Assembly: GCA_016195915.1 (NCBI GenBank)
Contig: JACPYS010000035.1
Location: forward strand, 1-55,107
Direction: 5' to 3'
Length of the DNA: 55,107 nt
Source: Betaproteobacteria bacterium
GTDB taxonomy: Bacteria; Pseudomonadota; Gammaproteobacteria; Burkholderiales; SG8-39
The notes below the pieces were generated by a model, which had not been told where the DNA came from, did no database searches, and saw only the letters and a list, made by a program, of their open reading frames with translations. The position numbers were made by a program, and so were the translations under genes. Within the stretch, counting starts at the first letter, position 1. Every line of letters starts with the position of its first letter. Below are positions 7,380-19,400 of this stretch, in pieces.

Positions 7380-8837
7380 TTATCCCGCCTCGGCGCGGCT
7401 GCCGGCCTGCTTCGCTTCCCGTTCGGCCTGCTCGGCTGAGTTGTAGCCGTTGAAGTAAAGGTTCAGCAGCACCGAGACGATCGCGGCCAGCAGGATCCCG
7501 CTGTGCAGCAGGGGCGAGAGCGCCTTCGGCATGTGCTGGAAGAAATTCGGCGCCATCAGCGTGATCATGCCGAAGCCGAGGCTGATCGCCACGATAAACA
7601 GGTTGTGGCGGTTCGTCTTGTAGTCGACGTCGGCGAGGATGCGAATCCCGGTGGCTGCCACCATGCCAAACATCACGATGCCGGCGCCGCCGAGCACGAA
7701 CTGCGGGATCGCCTCGACGATCGCCCCGAGGGCTGGAATGAGTCCCATGACGACCAGAATCACGCCGCCGGCCACGCACACCCAGCGGCTGCGCACGCCG
7801 GTGACGCCGACCAGCCCGACATTTTGCGAGAACGAGGTATAGGGGAAGGTGTTGAAGATGCCGCCGATCAGGGTGCCCAGGCCGTCCGTTCGCAATCCTC
7901 GCGTCAACGCGTCCTGCGTCATCTTCTTCCCGGTAATGTCGCTGAGCGCGAGAAACATCCCCGTGGATTCGATCATCACCACGATCATCACCAGCGTCAT
8001 CGTGAGGATCGCCCAGAAGTCGAACGTGGGCGCGCCGAACTGAAAGGGATAGACCAGGCCAAACAGTTTCGCTTGCGCGACCTTGGCGAAGCTCATCTTG
8101 CCCAGCGCCCACGCGACGGCGCTGCCCGCGATGATCCCCAGCAGCACCGCGATGTTCGACCAGAAGCCCTTGCCGTACTTGGCGATCAGCAGGATCGCCA
8201 CCAGCACGAAAAGCGCGATGCCGAGATTGTCCGGCGTGGCGTACGCAGGGTTGGGGATCAACTTCGGCGGTACCGCGCCGGCGGCCGCCGGGTCGGCGAT
8301 CATGGTTGGAATGGCCGCGCCGCCGACTGCCCAGCCGATCGCGACCCGCATCAGCGTGATGCCGATGACGGCGATGATCGTGCCCGTCACCACCGGCGGA
8401 AAGAGCGGCAGCATGCGGCTCACGAAGGGCGCGATGATCACCGAAACAATGCCCGCGCCGATCACCGCGCCGAAGATGCCGGTAATTCCGAGAGACGGGT
8501 CGGCGGCCATCGCCAGCATGGGCCCGACCGCAGCAAAGGTCACGCCCATCATGACCGGAAGCTGGATGCCGAACCAGCGCGTCACGCCGAGCGACTGGAT
8601 CAGCGTGACGATGCCGCAGCAGAACAGGTCCGCGCTGATCAGCAGCACCACCTGCTCGGGCGGCAGCTTCAGCGCCCGGCCCACGATGAGCGGCACCGCG
8701 ATCGCGCCGGCGTACATCACGAGCACGTGTTGCAGGCCGAGCGGGACCAGCCTGCCGACGGGGAGAACCTCGTCAACCGGGTGCACGCCCGTGCCGGGCC
8801 CCTCAATAGCCGTTATGGTCGAATCGATGTTTGCCAT
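7380..8837 (-). CDS. NCS2-family purine (urate/xanthine) permease
   Basis: A 485-residue membrane protein of the nucleobase-cation-symporter-2 family, with about 14 hydrophobic segments. Substrate-site motifs are clear: GLQHVLVMYAGAIAVP in TM1, VMIESTGMF with the key Glu of TM8, and SFSQNVGLVGVTGVRSR in TM10 (the QNxGxxxxTxVxSR motif). The C-terminus is short and charged. The start at 8837 is supported by a GGAGAGGAG ribosome site. As first gene before uraD-uraH and divergent from the xanthine-dehydrogenase-like gene, it very likely imports urate, xanthine or both. The exact specificity (UacT, XanQ or PbuX type) cannot be fixed by eye. Confidence 0.92.
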   Translation of the reverse strand: MANIDSTITAIEGPGTGVHPVDEVLPVGRLVPLGLQHVLVMYAGAIAVPLIVGRALKLPPEQVVLLISADLFCCGIVTLIQSLGVTRWFGIQLPVMMGVTFAAVGPMLAMAADPSLGITGIFGAVIGAGIVSVIIAPFVSRMLPLFPPVVTGTIIAVIGITLMRVAIGWAVGGAAIPTMIADPAAAGAVPPKLIPNPAYATPDNLGIALFVLVAILLIAKYGKGFWSNIAVLLGIIAGSAVAWALGKMSFAKVAQAKLFGLVYPFQFGAPTFDFWAILTMTLVMIVVMIESTGMFLALSDITGKKMTQDALTRGLRTDGLGTLIGGIFNTFPYTSFSQNVGLVGVTGVRSRWVCVAGGVILVVMGLIPALGAIVEAIPQFVLGGAGIVMFGMVAATGIRILADVDYKTNRHNLFIVAISLGFGMITLMAPNFFQHMPKALSPLLHSGILLAAIVSVLLNLYFNGYNSAEQAEREAKQAGSRAEAG

Positions 8838-9012
8838 GACTTGCTCCTCTCCTGTTTCGAAAAGCTCCCGTCTGCCTGCGCGCCGGCGCAGTTTGCACCC
8901 GCCTCCAGCCCATGGCAATGCCGACGCGGTCGAAAACACACCCGGGTTGCACGACGCGGGCCGCTCCGCTAACCTCCCCGGGTCACGCCGCGCCGAAGAC
9001 TCAAGCAGGCCC
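8838..9012. promoter_or_regulatory. divergent promoter region of the two purine operons
   Basis: 175 bases separate the permease start (leftward) from the molybdoenzyme start (rightward). Both transcripts must begin here. It contains GC-rich inverted segments but no clear -10/-35 pair or operator that I can defend. Confidence 0.35.
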
Positions 9013-11631
9013 ATGCCGATCGAGTTCGTACTCAACGGGACGACGCACCGCATCGAGCCTCGTCCCGGGGAGTCGTTCCTCGAGACGCTGCGCGAGCGCT
9101 GCGGGATCACTTCGCTTAAGGACGGCTGCAGCCCGCAGGGCCAGTGCGGCTGCTGTGTGGCGCTGGTGGACGGCGTGCCGAAGACGACCTGCGCGATGCC
9201 CGCCCGCGTGGCACACGGCAAGCGTATCGTCACTCTCGACGGTTTGCCGCCCGACGAACGCAGACAGATTGCCGATTGCTTCGTCGCGGCAGCTGCACTC
9301 CAGTGCGGGTTCTGCATCCCCGGCATCGCACTGCGCGCCAAGGCGATCACCGACCGCGATCCCGCGCCGGCGCGCGAGGCAATCGCCCGCGCGCTGGACC
9401 TGCACCTGTGCCGCTGCACCGGCTACGTGAAAATCATCGATGCGATCGAGCTGCTCGCTGCGGCCAAGCACGGCGCGCCCATTCCGGCGGCGTGCACCGA
9501 CGGACGTGTCGGCCAATCCCTCGCGCGCATCGGCGCGGCGCAGACCGTGCTCGGCGATCGGCCGTTCGTCGACGATCTCGCCGCGCCGGGGATGCTGCAC
9601 GGCGCTCTCACTTTGTCCGCGCATCCCCGTGCCCGCGTGTTGCGGATCGACACGGCGCGTGCCCGCGCCCTGCCCGGCGTGCGCGCGGTTGCGACCGCCG
9701 CCGACGTTCCCGGCGAGCGCTGGAATGGCCTGCTCATCAACGATTGGCCGGGCTTCGTGGCCGAAGGCGAGGAGGCGCGTTGCGTCGGCGACGTGCTCGC
9801 CGCCGTCGCGGCGCTCGACCGCCACAGCGCGCGCGAAGCGGCGAAACTGGTCGAGGTGACCTACGAGGTGCTGCCGCCGGTGCTCGATCCGCGCCGCTCG
9901 CTCGAAGCCGGCGCACCGCGCGTCAACCCGCGGCACGAAAACCTGCTGGAGCGTGCCGTCGTCCGGCGCGGCGAGGTTGAGGCTGCGCTCGCCGCGAGCG
10001 AGCACGTGGTGAGCGGCACCTGGTCCACGCAGCGCATCGAGCACCTGTTCCTGGAACCCGAGAGCGCGCTCGCCGAGCCCCTTCCCGGCGGCAATTTGCG
10101 CCTGCGCTCACAGGGCCAGGGCATCTTCGACGACCGCCGGCAGGTGGCGCGCTTCCTCGGCGTGAGCGAGGATCGGATTTTCGTCGAGCTGGTGCCCAAC
10201 GGCGGTGCGTTCGGCGGCAGGGAGGATATGTCGGTCCAGGCCCAGACCGCGCTGCTCGCACATCTCACCGGCGCCCCGGTAAAGCTGACGCTGAGCCGCG
10301 AGGAGTCGATCCGCATCCACCCGAAGCGCCACCCGATCTCAATGGACTACACGGTCGGGTGCGGCGCCGACGGGCAGCTCACCGCGGTCAAGGCGCGCAT
10401 GATCGGTGACTCAGGCGCCTATGCATCGGTCGGCGGCAAGGTGCTGGAGCGCGCGGCGGGCCACGCCTGTGGCCCGTATCACGTGCCCTATGTGGACATC
10501 GAGTCGTTTGCCGTCTACACCAACAACCCGCCCTGCGGCGCGATGCGCGGTTTCGGCGCCAACCAGGCGCACTTCGCGATGGAAGCCTGCCTGGACCTTC
10601 TCGCGAAGAAGGCAGGGCTCGACCGCTGGGAGATTCGCTGGCGCAATGCGCTGCGCGTAGGCGACACCTTCACCACCGGCCAGGTGATGGAGAAGTCGGT
10701 CGGCATCGGGAAGACGCTCGAAGCGGTGAAACCGCACTACGACGCGGCCCTTCGCGCCGGCCGCGCGGTGGGCATCGCCTGCGGGATCAAGAACAGCGGC
10801 ATCGGCAACGGCGTCGAGGAATGGGGCAAGGCGCGGCTCGTCGTGGAACCGGACGGCAGCGTCTCGCTCTACAACGGCTACACCGAGATGGGCCAGGGGC
10901 TGCTGACGGTGCTGGTGCAGTTCGCTGTGGAGGCGAGCGGGCTGCCAGCCTCCCGTTTCGTGCCAAAGGTGGACTCCACATTCGATCTGCAATGCGGACA
11001 GACGACCGGGTCGCGGGCGACGCTCCTTGGTGGCCGCGCGGTGCTGGCGGCCGCAGCGAAACTCAGAGCCGACCTCGACGCAGGGCACTCGCTTGCGGCG
11101 CTGGCCGGCCGCGTCTACGCCGGCGACGTCGTCATCCGCGACACCACCGCGCTCGGCGCGCCCGTCGCGAAGATCAAGACGCACACGAGCTTCGGCTATG
11201 CGACGCAGGTCGTCATGCTCGACGCGAACGGACGCGTCGAACGGGTTGTCGCCGCGCACGATGCCGGCCGCGTCGTGAACCCTGCGCAATGCGCGGGCCA
11301 GATCGAGGGCGCGGTTCACATGGGCCTCGGCTACGCCCTCACCGAGGAACTGCGCTGCGAAAATGGCATGCCTGTGACCTTCAAGCTGAAGGAACTGGGC
11401 GTGCTGCGCGCGCGCGACATGCCCGTGGTCGAGGTGATCCTCGTCGAAGAGCCGGAACCCGAGGGTCCGATGGGCGCCAAGGGTGTCGGCGAGATCGGCC
11501 TGGTGCCGACCGCCGCGGCGGTGGCCTCCGCGCTGGAGGCGTTCGACGGCATCCGCCGCACCACGCTGCCGATGAAGGACTCGTCCGCCGCGCGCGCGAT
11601 GAGCGTGGGCGGCCCGCTGGTGGCACAGTGA
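9013..11631 (+). CDS. fused [2Fe-2S]/molybdopterin xanthine-dehydrogenase-like hydroxylase (XdhD type)
   Basis: An 872-residue single-chain molybdenum hydroxylase. Residues 1-155 form the two [2Fe-2S] domains, with cysteines in [12 protein letters not shown] and [10 protein letters not shown]...LCRCTGY. The rest is the Mo-binding part: [21 protein letters not shown] with the purine-binding Arg, EMGQGLL, and the catalytic Glu in [12 protein letters not shown]. There is no FAD domain and no FAD-subunit gene nearby. This is the architecture of E. coli XdhD and of proteins annotated as selenium-dependent xanthine dehydrogenase, so hypoxanthine, xanthine or a related purine is the likely substrate, with an unknown electron acceptor. 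The codon GTG at its end starts the next gene (GTGA overlap). Start chosen at ATG 9013, where family homology begins. Confidence 0.88.
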   Translation: MPIEFVLNGTTHRIEPRPGESFLETLRERCGITSLKDGCSPQGQCGCCVALVDGVPKTTCAMPARVAHGKRIVTLDGLPPDERRQIADCFVAAAALQCGFCIPGIALRAKAITDRDPAPAREAIARALDLHLCRCTGYVKIIDAIELLAAAKHGAPIPAACTDGRVGQSLARIGAAQTVLGDRPFVDDLAAPGMLHGALTLSAHPRARVLRIDTARARALPGVRAVATAADVPGERWNGLLINDWPGFVAEGEEARCVGDVLAAVAALDRHSAREAAKLVEVTYEVLPPVLDPRRSLEAGAPRVNPRHENLLERAVVRRGEVEAALAASEHVVSGTWSTQRIEHLFLEPESALAEPLPGGNLRLRSQGQGIFDDRRQVARFLGVSEDRIFVELVPNGGAFGGREDMSVQAQTALLAHLTGAPVKLTLSREESIRIHPKRHPISMDYTVGCGADGQLTAVKARMIGDSGAYASVGGKVLERAAGHACGPYHVPYVDIESFAVYTNNPPCGAMRGFGANQAHFAMEACLDLLAKKAGLDRWEIRWRNALRVGDTFTTGQVMEKSVGIGKTLEAVKPHYDAALRAGRAVGIACGIKNSGIGNGVEEWGKARLVVEPDGSVSLYNGYTEMGQGLLTVLVQFAVEASGLPASRFVPKVDSTFDLQCGQTTGSRATLLGGRAVLAAAAKLRADLDAGHSLAALAGRVYAGDVVIRDTTALGAPVAKIKTHTSFGYATQVVMLDANGRVERVVAAHDAGRVVNPAQCAGQIEGAVHMGLGYALTEELRCENGMPVTFKLKELGVLRARDMPVVEVILVEEPEPEGPMGAKGVGEIGLVPTAAAVASALEAFDGIRRTTLPMKDSSAARAMSVGGPLVAQ

Positions 11632-12619
11632 GCGGCGCGGGTTTCGTCAACGCGCATACGCACCTGTACTCCGGGCTGGCGCCGTTCGGCATGCCGGCTC
11701 CATCCGAGACGCCTGCGGAGTTCGTGCAGATCCTCGAGCGCGTGTGGTGGAAGCTCGACCGCGCGCTCGACGCCGCTTCGCTGCGGATCTCCGCGCAGTG
11801 GTCCGTTGCCGAGGCGCTGCGACTGGGCACGGTCGGGCTCATCGACCACCACGAATCGCCGAACCTGATCGAAGGCTCGCTCGATGTCCTCGCCGATGTC
11901 TGCGAGGCGGCGGGGATGCCCGCCGTGCTCTGCTATGGCGCCACCGAACGCAACGGCGGGCGGGACGAGGGGCGGCGCGGCCTGGCCGAGTGCCGCCGCT
12001 TCATCGAGAGCAATACGCGTTCCCTGGTGCGCGGCGTGGTAGGACTGCACGCGTCGTTCACCGTGTCGGACGAGACGGTGCGCGAGGCAGCTGCGCTCTG
12101 CCGCGAACTGGACACGGTCGTGCACGTGCACGTGGCCGAGGACCGCGCCGACGTCGCCGACGCGGTGCGCCGCGGCTGGGCTGGACCTCTTGAGCGGCTT
12201 GATCGCCTCGGCGCGCTCCCGCCCGGCTCCATCCTCGCCCACGGCGTTCACCTCAATGCGTCGCAGGTGCGGCGGGCCGCGCAGCTTGGCTGCTGGCTGG
12301 TGCAGAATCCACGTTCCAACCGCGGCAACCGGGTCGGTTATCCGGCGGCGCTCGGTGCGAGCACACGCGTCGCGCTGGGCACCGATGGCTATCCCTCGGA
12401 CCTCGAGGCCGAACTCGCCGTGTTGCTGGAAGAGGTGCCGCGCCACGGCGATGATGCGCAAGCCGCGGGACGGCGGCCGCAAGCGGGGCACGCCCTGCTC
12501 GCCGAGCGTTTCGGCGGGACCGTGCCTTCGATTCGCGTGCCGCAGGATATCAACCTCAATGCGATCCGCGCCGAGGCCGCCGCCGCGGCCCCGCGGCTCT
12601 GGTCGCGAATGGCGGAGCT

Positions 12620-12623
<4 letters not shown>
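11628..12623 (+). CDS. SsnA-like amidohydrolase, TIM barrel only
   Basis: A 331-residue metal-dependent hydrolase with the ordered metal and substrate motifs of the SsnA/chlorohydrolase branch: [14 protein letters not shown] at the very N-terminus, [23 protein letters not shown], a [11 protein letters not shown] loop and LGTDGYPSD with the metal Asp. SsnA proteins are about 440 residues; this one starts at the HxH motif and so lacks the N- and C-terminal beta-sandwich. The only start before the HxH motif is the GTG that overlaps the upstream stop (GTGA). SsnA genes accompany XdhD/YgfK-type genes in purine clusters and are thought to open or deaminate a ring intermediate. The role here is inferred from that context. 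Confidence 0.82.
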
Positions 12624-14094
<1,471 letters not shown>

Positions 14095-14098
<4 letters not shown>

Positions 14099-15387
14099 GA
14101 GGTTCGCGGCTCGTCTGCTCGGGCTGCGGCTGGGAACCGCCCGCGGGCGCGGCCTATCCGTTCCGCTGCGCGCGCAGCGGCAGCGACGACCGCGACCATG
14201 TCCTCGTGCACCGGCTCGGCGCCGACGCGGTGCTGGATCGCGGTGACGATGACAATCCGTTCGTGCGCTATCGCGAGTGCCTGTACGCCTGGCACGCGGC
14301 GCGCGCGCGCGGCATGAGCGACGCGGCGTTCGTCGATCTCGTGACAAGGATCAACGAACGCATCGCCGCGGTTGACGGCCACGGGTTTCGGGTCACGCCG
14401 TTTGGGCGTATCGAAGCGCTCAGTGATTACCTCGGACTCAATGTGTGGGTGAAGGACGAGACCGGGAACGTCGCCGGCTCGCACAAGGCGCGCCACCTGA
14501 TGGGGATCCTGCTGTACCTCGCAGTGACGGAGCGCGGGGACGGCCCGCCCCTCGCCATTGCAAGCTGCGGCAACGCGGCACTCGCGGCGGCGGTGCTCGC
14601 GCGCGCCGCGTCGCGCGCGCTGCAGGTGTTCGTCCCGCCAAGTGCCGAACCGGCGGTGCTCGAGCGCTTGCACGCGCTCGGCGCAACAGTGGTGTCCTGC
14701 CCGCGGGTGCCGGGCGAGCGCGGTGATCCCTGCGTTCATCGCTTTCACGAGGCGCTGCGCGCCGGCGCACTTGCGTTCTGCTGCCAAGGGAACGAGAACG
14801 GGCTCGCGATCGACGGTGGCGAGACGCTGGTGTACGAGATGCTCGGCACTGGCGCCCCGCCGCTCGATGACCTCGTCGTGCAGGTGGGCGGCGGCGCACT
14901 CGCGAGCACCTGCATGCAGGCGTACGCCCGTGCGGTCGCGGCAGGGCTGACAGCAAGCGTGCCCAGGGTACATACAGTTCAGACGCGCGGAGCATCGCCG
15001 TTGCAACGCGCGTGGACGCTAGTGCAGGAGCGACGGGCCAGCACCGGAGCCAGCGCCGAGGACGCACTGCGCTACGCTGCAGCGCACCGGTCGTCGTTCA
15101 TGTGGCCGTGGGAACAAGTACCGCACAGTATCGCCGAGGGCATCCTCGACGATGAGACCTACGACTGGGTCGTCGTGCTGCAGGGTATGACTGCGACCAA
15201 GGGTACGACGGTGGTCGCCAATGAGGAGACGCTGAAAGAGGCGAATCGGCTTGCACGCGAGACGACCGGGATCGCGGTCAGCCACACGGGGTCGGCGGGG
15301 CTTGCGGGTCTGCTGCAACTGCACCGCGATGGCGTTATCGCGACCGGCGCGCGGGTCGGGGTGTTGTTTACGGGCGTGCAGCGGTAG
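14095..15387 (+). CDS. fold-type II PLP-dependent enzyme, threonine-synthase-like with N-terminal zinc-ribbon-like motif
   Basis: A 430-residue protein starting at GTG within the stop of the preceding gene (GTGA). Residues 1-25 contain [11 protein letters not shown]...FRCA, like the short cysteine-rich ribbon of threonine-synthase-like proteins. [18 protein letters not shown] carries the PLP lysine, [11 protein letters not shown] the phosphate loop and [11 protein letters not shown] the glycine loop. The C-terminal [11 protein letters not shown] and FTGVQR end is intact. Threonine-synthase-like and diaminopropionate-lyase-like enzymes share this fold, and the operon context with Xdh- and SsnA-like genes suggests amine elimination from a purine-derived amino acid. 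A 49-base copy of its 3' end recurs at 15914-15962. Confidence 0.75.
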
Positions 15388-15427
15388 ACCCTGTGCTACT
15401 CCGAGGTGGCGAGACCGGTCGCTGTCT

Positions 15428-15452
15428 TGTAACGCGTAACCCATGCGTTACA
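15428..15452. promoter_or_regulatory. inverted repeat, probable HigA operator
   Basis: A perfect 8-base inverted repeat, TGTAACGC and GCGTTACA with a 9-base spacer, lies 10 bases ahead of the higB remnant. The TTACACT at its right arm could be the -10. Autoregulatory operators of HigA-type repressors sit just here, so the site is probably bound by the downstream HigA. Confidence 0.6.
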
Positions 15453-15461
15453 CTCCAACGC

Positions 15462-15550
15462 GTGATCCGCGGCTTCAGGCGCAAGGAATTGGCTCGGTTT
15501 TTTTCGTTGGAACGGATGCAGACGAAGTTGATTACGAGGACTACCACTGA
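15462..15550 (+). pseudogene. higB: higB toxin gene with large internal deletion
   Basis: The GTG at 15462 starts VIRGFRRKELARFF, the typical HigB N-terminus. Directly after it, in another frame, the sequence reads FVGTDADEVDYEDYH and stop, the typical HigB C-terminus. A HigB toxin is about 92 residues; only about 14 plus 15 remain, so the central ribosome-dependent RNase region is deleted and the join is out of frame. The antitoxin gene downstream is intact. This is direct reading of both ends against remembered family signatures. Confidence 0.75.
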
Positions 15551-15559
15551 GGCCGAATC

Positions 15560-15844
15560 ATGAGAATGCACAATCCGCCCCATCCCGGGAAGATCATCAA
15601 GGCTCTTTGTCTCGATCCACTCGGCCTCACTGTGACCGACGCGGCAAAGGGACTCGGCGTTAGCCGGAAAACGCTGTCCGGAATTCTGAATGGCCGGGCC
15701 GGCATCAGCCCGGAGATGGCCGTTCGCCTTTCGATTGCCTTTGATACCTCCGCAGAAAGTTGGATCAATCAACAGACTCAATACGACTTGTGGCATGCGG
15801 AGCAAGGTCGTAAGCAGCTTCGCGTACTGAGACTCGCTGCCTGA
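15560..15844 (+). CDS. higA: HigA-type antitoxin, XRE-family repressor
   Basis: A 94-residue protein with the HigA opening ([22 protein letters not shown]), then a helix-turn-helix in [20 protein letters not shown] and the conserved [20 protein letters not shown] tail. HigA neutralises HigB mRNA interferase and represses the operon; the toxin here is deleted, so it survives as an orphan antitoxin. The start may be ATG 15560 or 15566; the first overlaps an out-of-frame TGA. The inverted repeat at 15428-15452 is the likely operator. Confidence 0.88.
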   Translation: MRMHNPPHPGKIIKALCLDPLGLTVTDAAKGLGVSRKTLSGILNGRAGISPEMAVRLSIAFDTSAESWINQQTQYDLWHAEQGRKQLRVLRLAA

Positions 15845-15913
15845 CTTGACGTCCAATCCTGCATTCGAACGGACGCTCTGGGGGCTTCTACTACGGCGCC
15901 GCGAGAGCGTGTT

Positions 15914-15962
15914 CGCGACCGGGGCGCGTGTCGGGGTGCTGTTTACGGGCGTGCAGCGGTAG
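15914..15962 (+). repeat. second copy of the 3' end of the upstream PLP-enzyme gene
   Basis: 49 bases match 15339-15387, the last 16 codons of the threonine-synthase-like gene, with three differences. In the reading frame both copies encode [15 protein letters not shown] and stop, so all three differences are synonymous. The higBA module lies between the two copies. It is the tail of a related gene, not a simple recent duplication. Confidence 0.85.
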
Positions 15963-16073
15963 GCAGCGTCGCAGGGGTGCTTGCGATGCCGGGTGCGCGA
16001 GAATTGCTGGCGCGACTGCGAAAATTCCGTGGGTGACGTCCCGCTGACTTCAAGTTCGGCCGTCTCGAAGCCC

Positions 16074-16205
16074 ATGCTGAAGGGCGCCAAGCCTGGTGAT
16101 CTGCCGATCGAGCAGCCGACCACGTTTGAGTTGGTAATCAACCTCAAGACCGCCAGGATGCTCGGCCTCAAGACCGAGACGCGGGTGAAGTATTATTATT
16201 CGTAG
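16074..16205 (+). pseudogene. 3' remnant of an ABC substrate-binding protein gene (PF04392-like)
   Basis: About 43 codons encode [20 protein letters not shown] and [12 protein letters not shown], the near-invariant C-terminal signature of tryptophan/tyrosine-type ABC substrate-binding proteins; the intact protein at 25817-26812 has the same stretch. Upstream sequence in frame does not continue the family, so only the tail remains. It follows the duplicated PLP gene tail by 110 bases, making this spacer a patchwork of gene ends. Confidence 0.7.
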
Positions 16206-16244
16206 ATAACTGGCGCACCCAAACGCCGAGGAGAACAACGCCGC

Positions 16245-16370
16245 ATGAGCATCGGTGCTCTTGGCGATTTGCAGATCGACGACGACCTTCGTCCGGTGAA
16301 TGAGGCGCTTCCGCAGCGGGTGCGAATCGCACCCGGCAGCCGCCTCAACCGGAAGCGACCGGAGCAGTAA
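16245..16370 (+). CDS. small hypothetical protein, 41 residues
   Basis: ATG at 16245 is preceded by a GAGGAG-like ribosome site about 11 bases upstream and opens a frame of 41 codons (MSIGALGDLQIDDDLRPVNE...). The product is acidic at first and arginine-rich at the end (RLNRKRPEQ), without membrane segments. I do not recognise it. It could be a real leader gene for the histidine kinase, or the N-terminal end of a lost gene. Confidence 0.3.
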   Translation: MSIGALGDLQIDDDLRPVNEALPQRVRIAPGSRLNRKRPEQ

Positions 16371-16471
16371 TGGAGCTAACGAAGTGGCTGACGCCTCTGG
16401 CGTAACGAGTCACGGGGTGTCCGACCTTTGCCCCATGCCTCCTGCCCGCGCGTTGCGGCGCGCTGCATCTC

Positions 16472-19400
16472 GTGGTGGCGCTCGCGTTTCTGCTATCCCT
16501 CGCCGGGACTGCGCCCAGCCATGCTCGCGGCAATTCCCCGATCTTCATTCTGCATTCCTATAGCCAGGAATATCCGTGGACCAAGCGCCAGCACGAGGGA
16601 TTTTTGCGTAAGCTCGGAGCCGCGGTTCCTGACACGATTGCGGCCAGCGTCGAGTATCTCGATACCAAACGGGTGCCCTACAGCGCCGCCTACGCAGATT
16701 TGATCGCGGGTCATCTCGCGCAGAAGTACGCTGGATTCGAGCCCAAACTCATCTATGTCACAGACGACAATGCGCTGTTGTTTGCGCTGACCCATCTGAT
16801 ACGGATTTTTCCGAAGGCACCGGTTTTCTTCTCCGGCATCAATGACTATGACGTAAAGCAACGGATAGACCCGCATCACGTTACCGGTGTATTCGAGAAC
16901 AAGGAGATCGCGCCGAATCTGGAACTGATGCGGCACCTCGCCCCCGGTGTGCGCGACATCCTGGTAGTGGGAGATGAGTCGGAGACGTATCAGGCCATAC
17001 GCCGCGAGATCGTTGCCGAACTCGCGCGCCAGCCGGATATCCAGGCGCGGTTCGTAAGCAGCGGCCGGATCGAGCGGCTGGTGGCGGCGCTTCAAGGACG
17101 CAGGGAGCAGTTCGTTTTCCTGACAACCTTGGGCGCGATGAGAGACGCCGCGGGGAACACCCTCACCCTACCGGAGACCATCGCGGCGATCGTGCAGGCT
17201 GGCCGGTTCATCGTCGTCAGCATGGAAGACGTCTATCTCTATCCCGGCGTGCTTGGCGGTTACGTGACCAGCGGATACAAGCAGGGCGCCGCCGCCGCCG
17301 AACTGAGCGCGCGCTATTTAGCGGGGAGCGCAATGGCTGACATCAATCCGGTCGAGGCGAGCCCGAACGAGTACATCATCGATGGCTCCGAACTCGAGGT
17401 GCTCGGATTGACGCTGCCGCCTGGAATTGCCGGGCACGCGACGATCCTCAACCGGTTACCGACGTTCTACGAGCGCAACTTTAGGCTCATCGTGCAGTCG
17501 CTCTATGTGTTTGCGCTGCTGTTCGTCGCGTCGCTCGTCGCCTTCATCTACACATTGATGCGCAAGAACTGGCAGATCGCCCGCACCTCGGAGGATCTCG
17601 CGGCGCAGACCGAACGTTTGCGCACTGTCATCGAAGGCTTGCCGGTGGTTCTTTGGGCGATCGACCGCCAAGGCGTATTCACGTTTTCGCGCGGGGCCGG
17701 CCTCAAGGCGCTGGGGTTGATGCCGGATGAAGTGGTAGGCGACTCACCATTCGAAATCTACCGGGACATCCCGACAATCGTTGCGAACGTGCGCCGCGCG
17801 CTCGCAGGTGAGAGCCATGTTTCGACCGACTGGGTCGGCGACCTCGCCTTTGAAACGTACTACGCGCCGCTGCGCGACGCAACGGGCGCCGTTATCGGCG
17901 CAACCGGTGTTTCCGCGGACGTCTCCGAGCGCAAGCGGTCGGAGGAAGCACTGCGCGAGGCGCAGAGCCTGCTGCAGCTTATCGTGGACTCCTCACCGAG
18001 CATGATCTTCGTCAAGGACGCCCAAGGCAGAGCGGTGTTCGTCAACCGTTACCTTGCTGAGTACTACGGCGCGAGCCCCGGGCATCTCCTGTCCAAATTG
18101 ACCGAGGAGGTTCACGGCGAAACGGAAGAAAGCGCGAAATTCGCATTCGACGACATGGAGGTCATTCGAACGCGTAAAGCCATCGTCAAAGAAGAACTGA
18201 ATACCGCGCCCTCCGGTGAGCGGCACTGGTTTCACACAATCAAGATTCCTCTGGTTCGCGCGAATGGAAACGTCGAGGTGTTGGGGATCGCGACCGACAT
18301 CACCGAGCGCAAGCAGGCGGAGGCCAGCAATGCACGGCTCGCGGCGATCGTCGAGACGTCGAACGACGCCATCATCGGCCGCGACCTCGAGCGCAGGATC
18401 GTTTCGTGGAATGCCGCGGCCGCGAGGCTGTTCGGCTACACCGCGGCCGAGGCCGTCGGGCAAAACGTTTCGATCATCATTCCGCCAGATCGGGAGGAAG
18501 AGGCCGCACACAACCGCGAACTGTTGCAGCAAGGTCGCGCTTTAAGCGATCTGGAAACGGTACGGCTTGCCAAGGGCGGACGGCGCATCGACGTGTCCCT
18601 CAGTCAATCTCCGATCAAGACTGCGAGCGGTGCCGTGGTGGGCATTGCGCTCATTTTCCGTGACATCTCGGAACGCAAGCAAGCCGAAGCCGCACGCGCT
18701 ACGCTCGAAGCGCAGCTGCGCGAGTCGCAGAAGATGGAAGCGCTTGGCACGCTCGCCGGTGGCGTGGCGCACGACTTCAACAATGCCCTGGCGGCGATCA
18801 TCGGCAACACGGAACTGGCGCGTCAGGACGTGGGGCCGGGTCACGCGGCGCTGGAGAGCCTTGATGAGATCCGCAAGGCGAGCCGCCGAGCGAAAGAGCT
18901 GGTGCAGCAGATCCTCGCATTCAGCCGTCGCCAGGTTCTGGAGCGCAAGGTGGTACCGTTGGCTCCCGTGGTGCAGGAAGCTGCGACTTTGCTGCGTGCC
19001 ACGATCCCCGCCGCGGTAAGTTTGAATTTCGCGTGTGCGCCGAACGCACCGCCAGTACTCGCCGACGCGATGCAAATCGTGCAGGTGCTAATCAATCTGT
19101 GCAGCAACGCTTGGCACTCGATCGAGGGCCAGGAGCGAGCGGGGGTCATCGAGGTGCGGCTGGAAGCGGAATCCCGCAACGGTCTTCACTACGCCGCCTT
19201 GACAGTGCGCGACAACGGCCGGGGCATGGACGAAGCGACGCGCTCGCGCATCTTCGAGCCGTTCTTCACCACCAAGCCGGTGGACAAAGGCACTGGCCTT
19301 GGCCTGTCAGTGGTGCATGGCATCCTGCAGGCCCATGAGGCGAGCATCGAAGTGAGCAGCACGCCAGGCGAAGGCACAATCTTCGTCATCCGCTTCCCGG

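Noticed and set aside
7503-8972. 489-codon plus-strand frame opposite the purine permease
   Set aside because: His/Asp/Arg-rich antisense of a membrane protein, a common artefact; the permease frame has all NCS2 motifs.
8083-9012. 310-codon N-terminal extension of the molybdoenzyme
   Set aside because: It is antisense to the permease gene and lacks homology; the [2Fe-2S] domain begins normally at 9013.
9013-11631. Selenocysteine in the xanthine-dehydrogenase-like enzyme
   Set aside because: The name selenium-dependent refers to a labile Se cofactor in related enzymes; there is no in-frame TGA in the gene.
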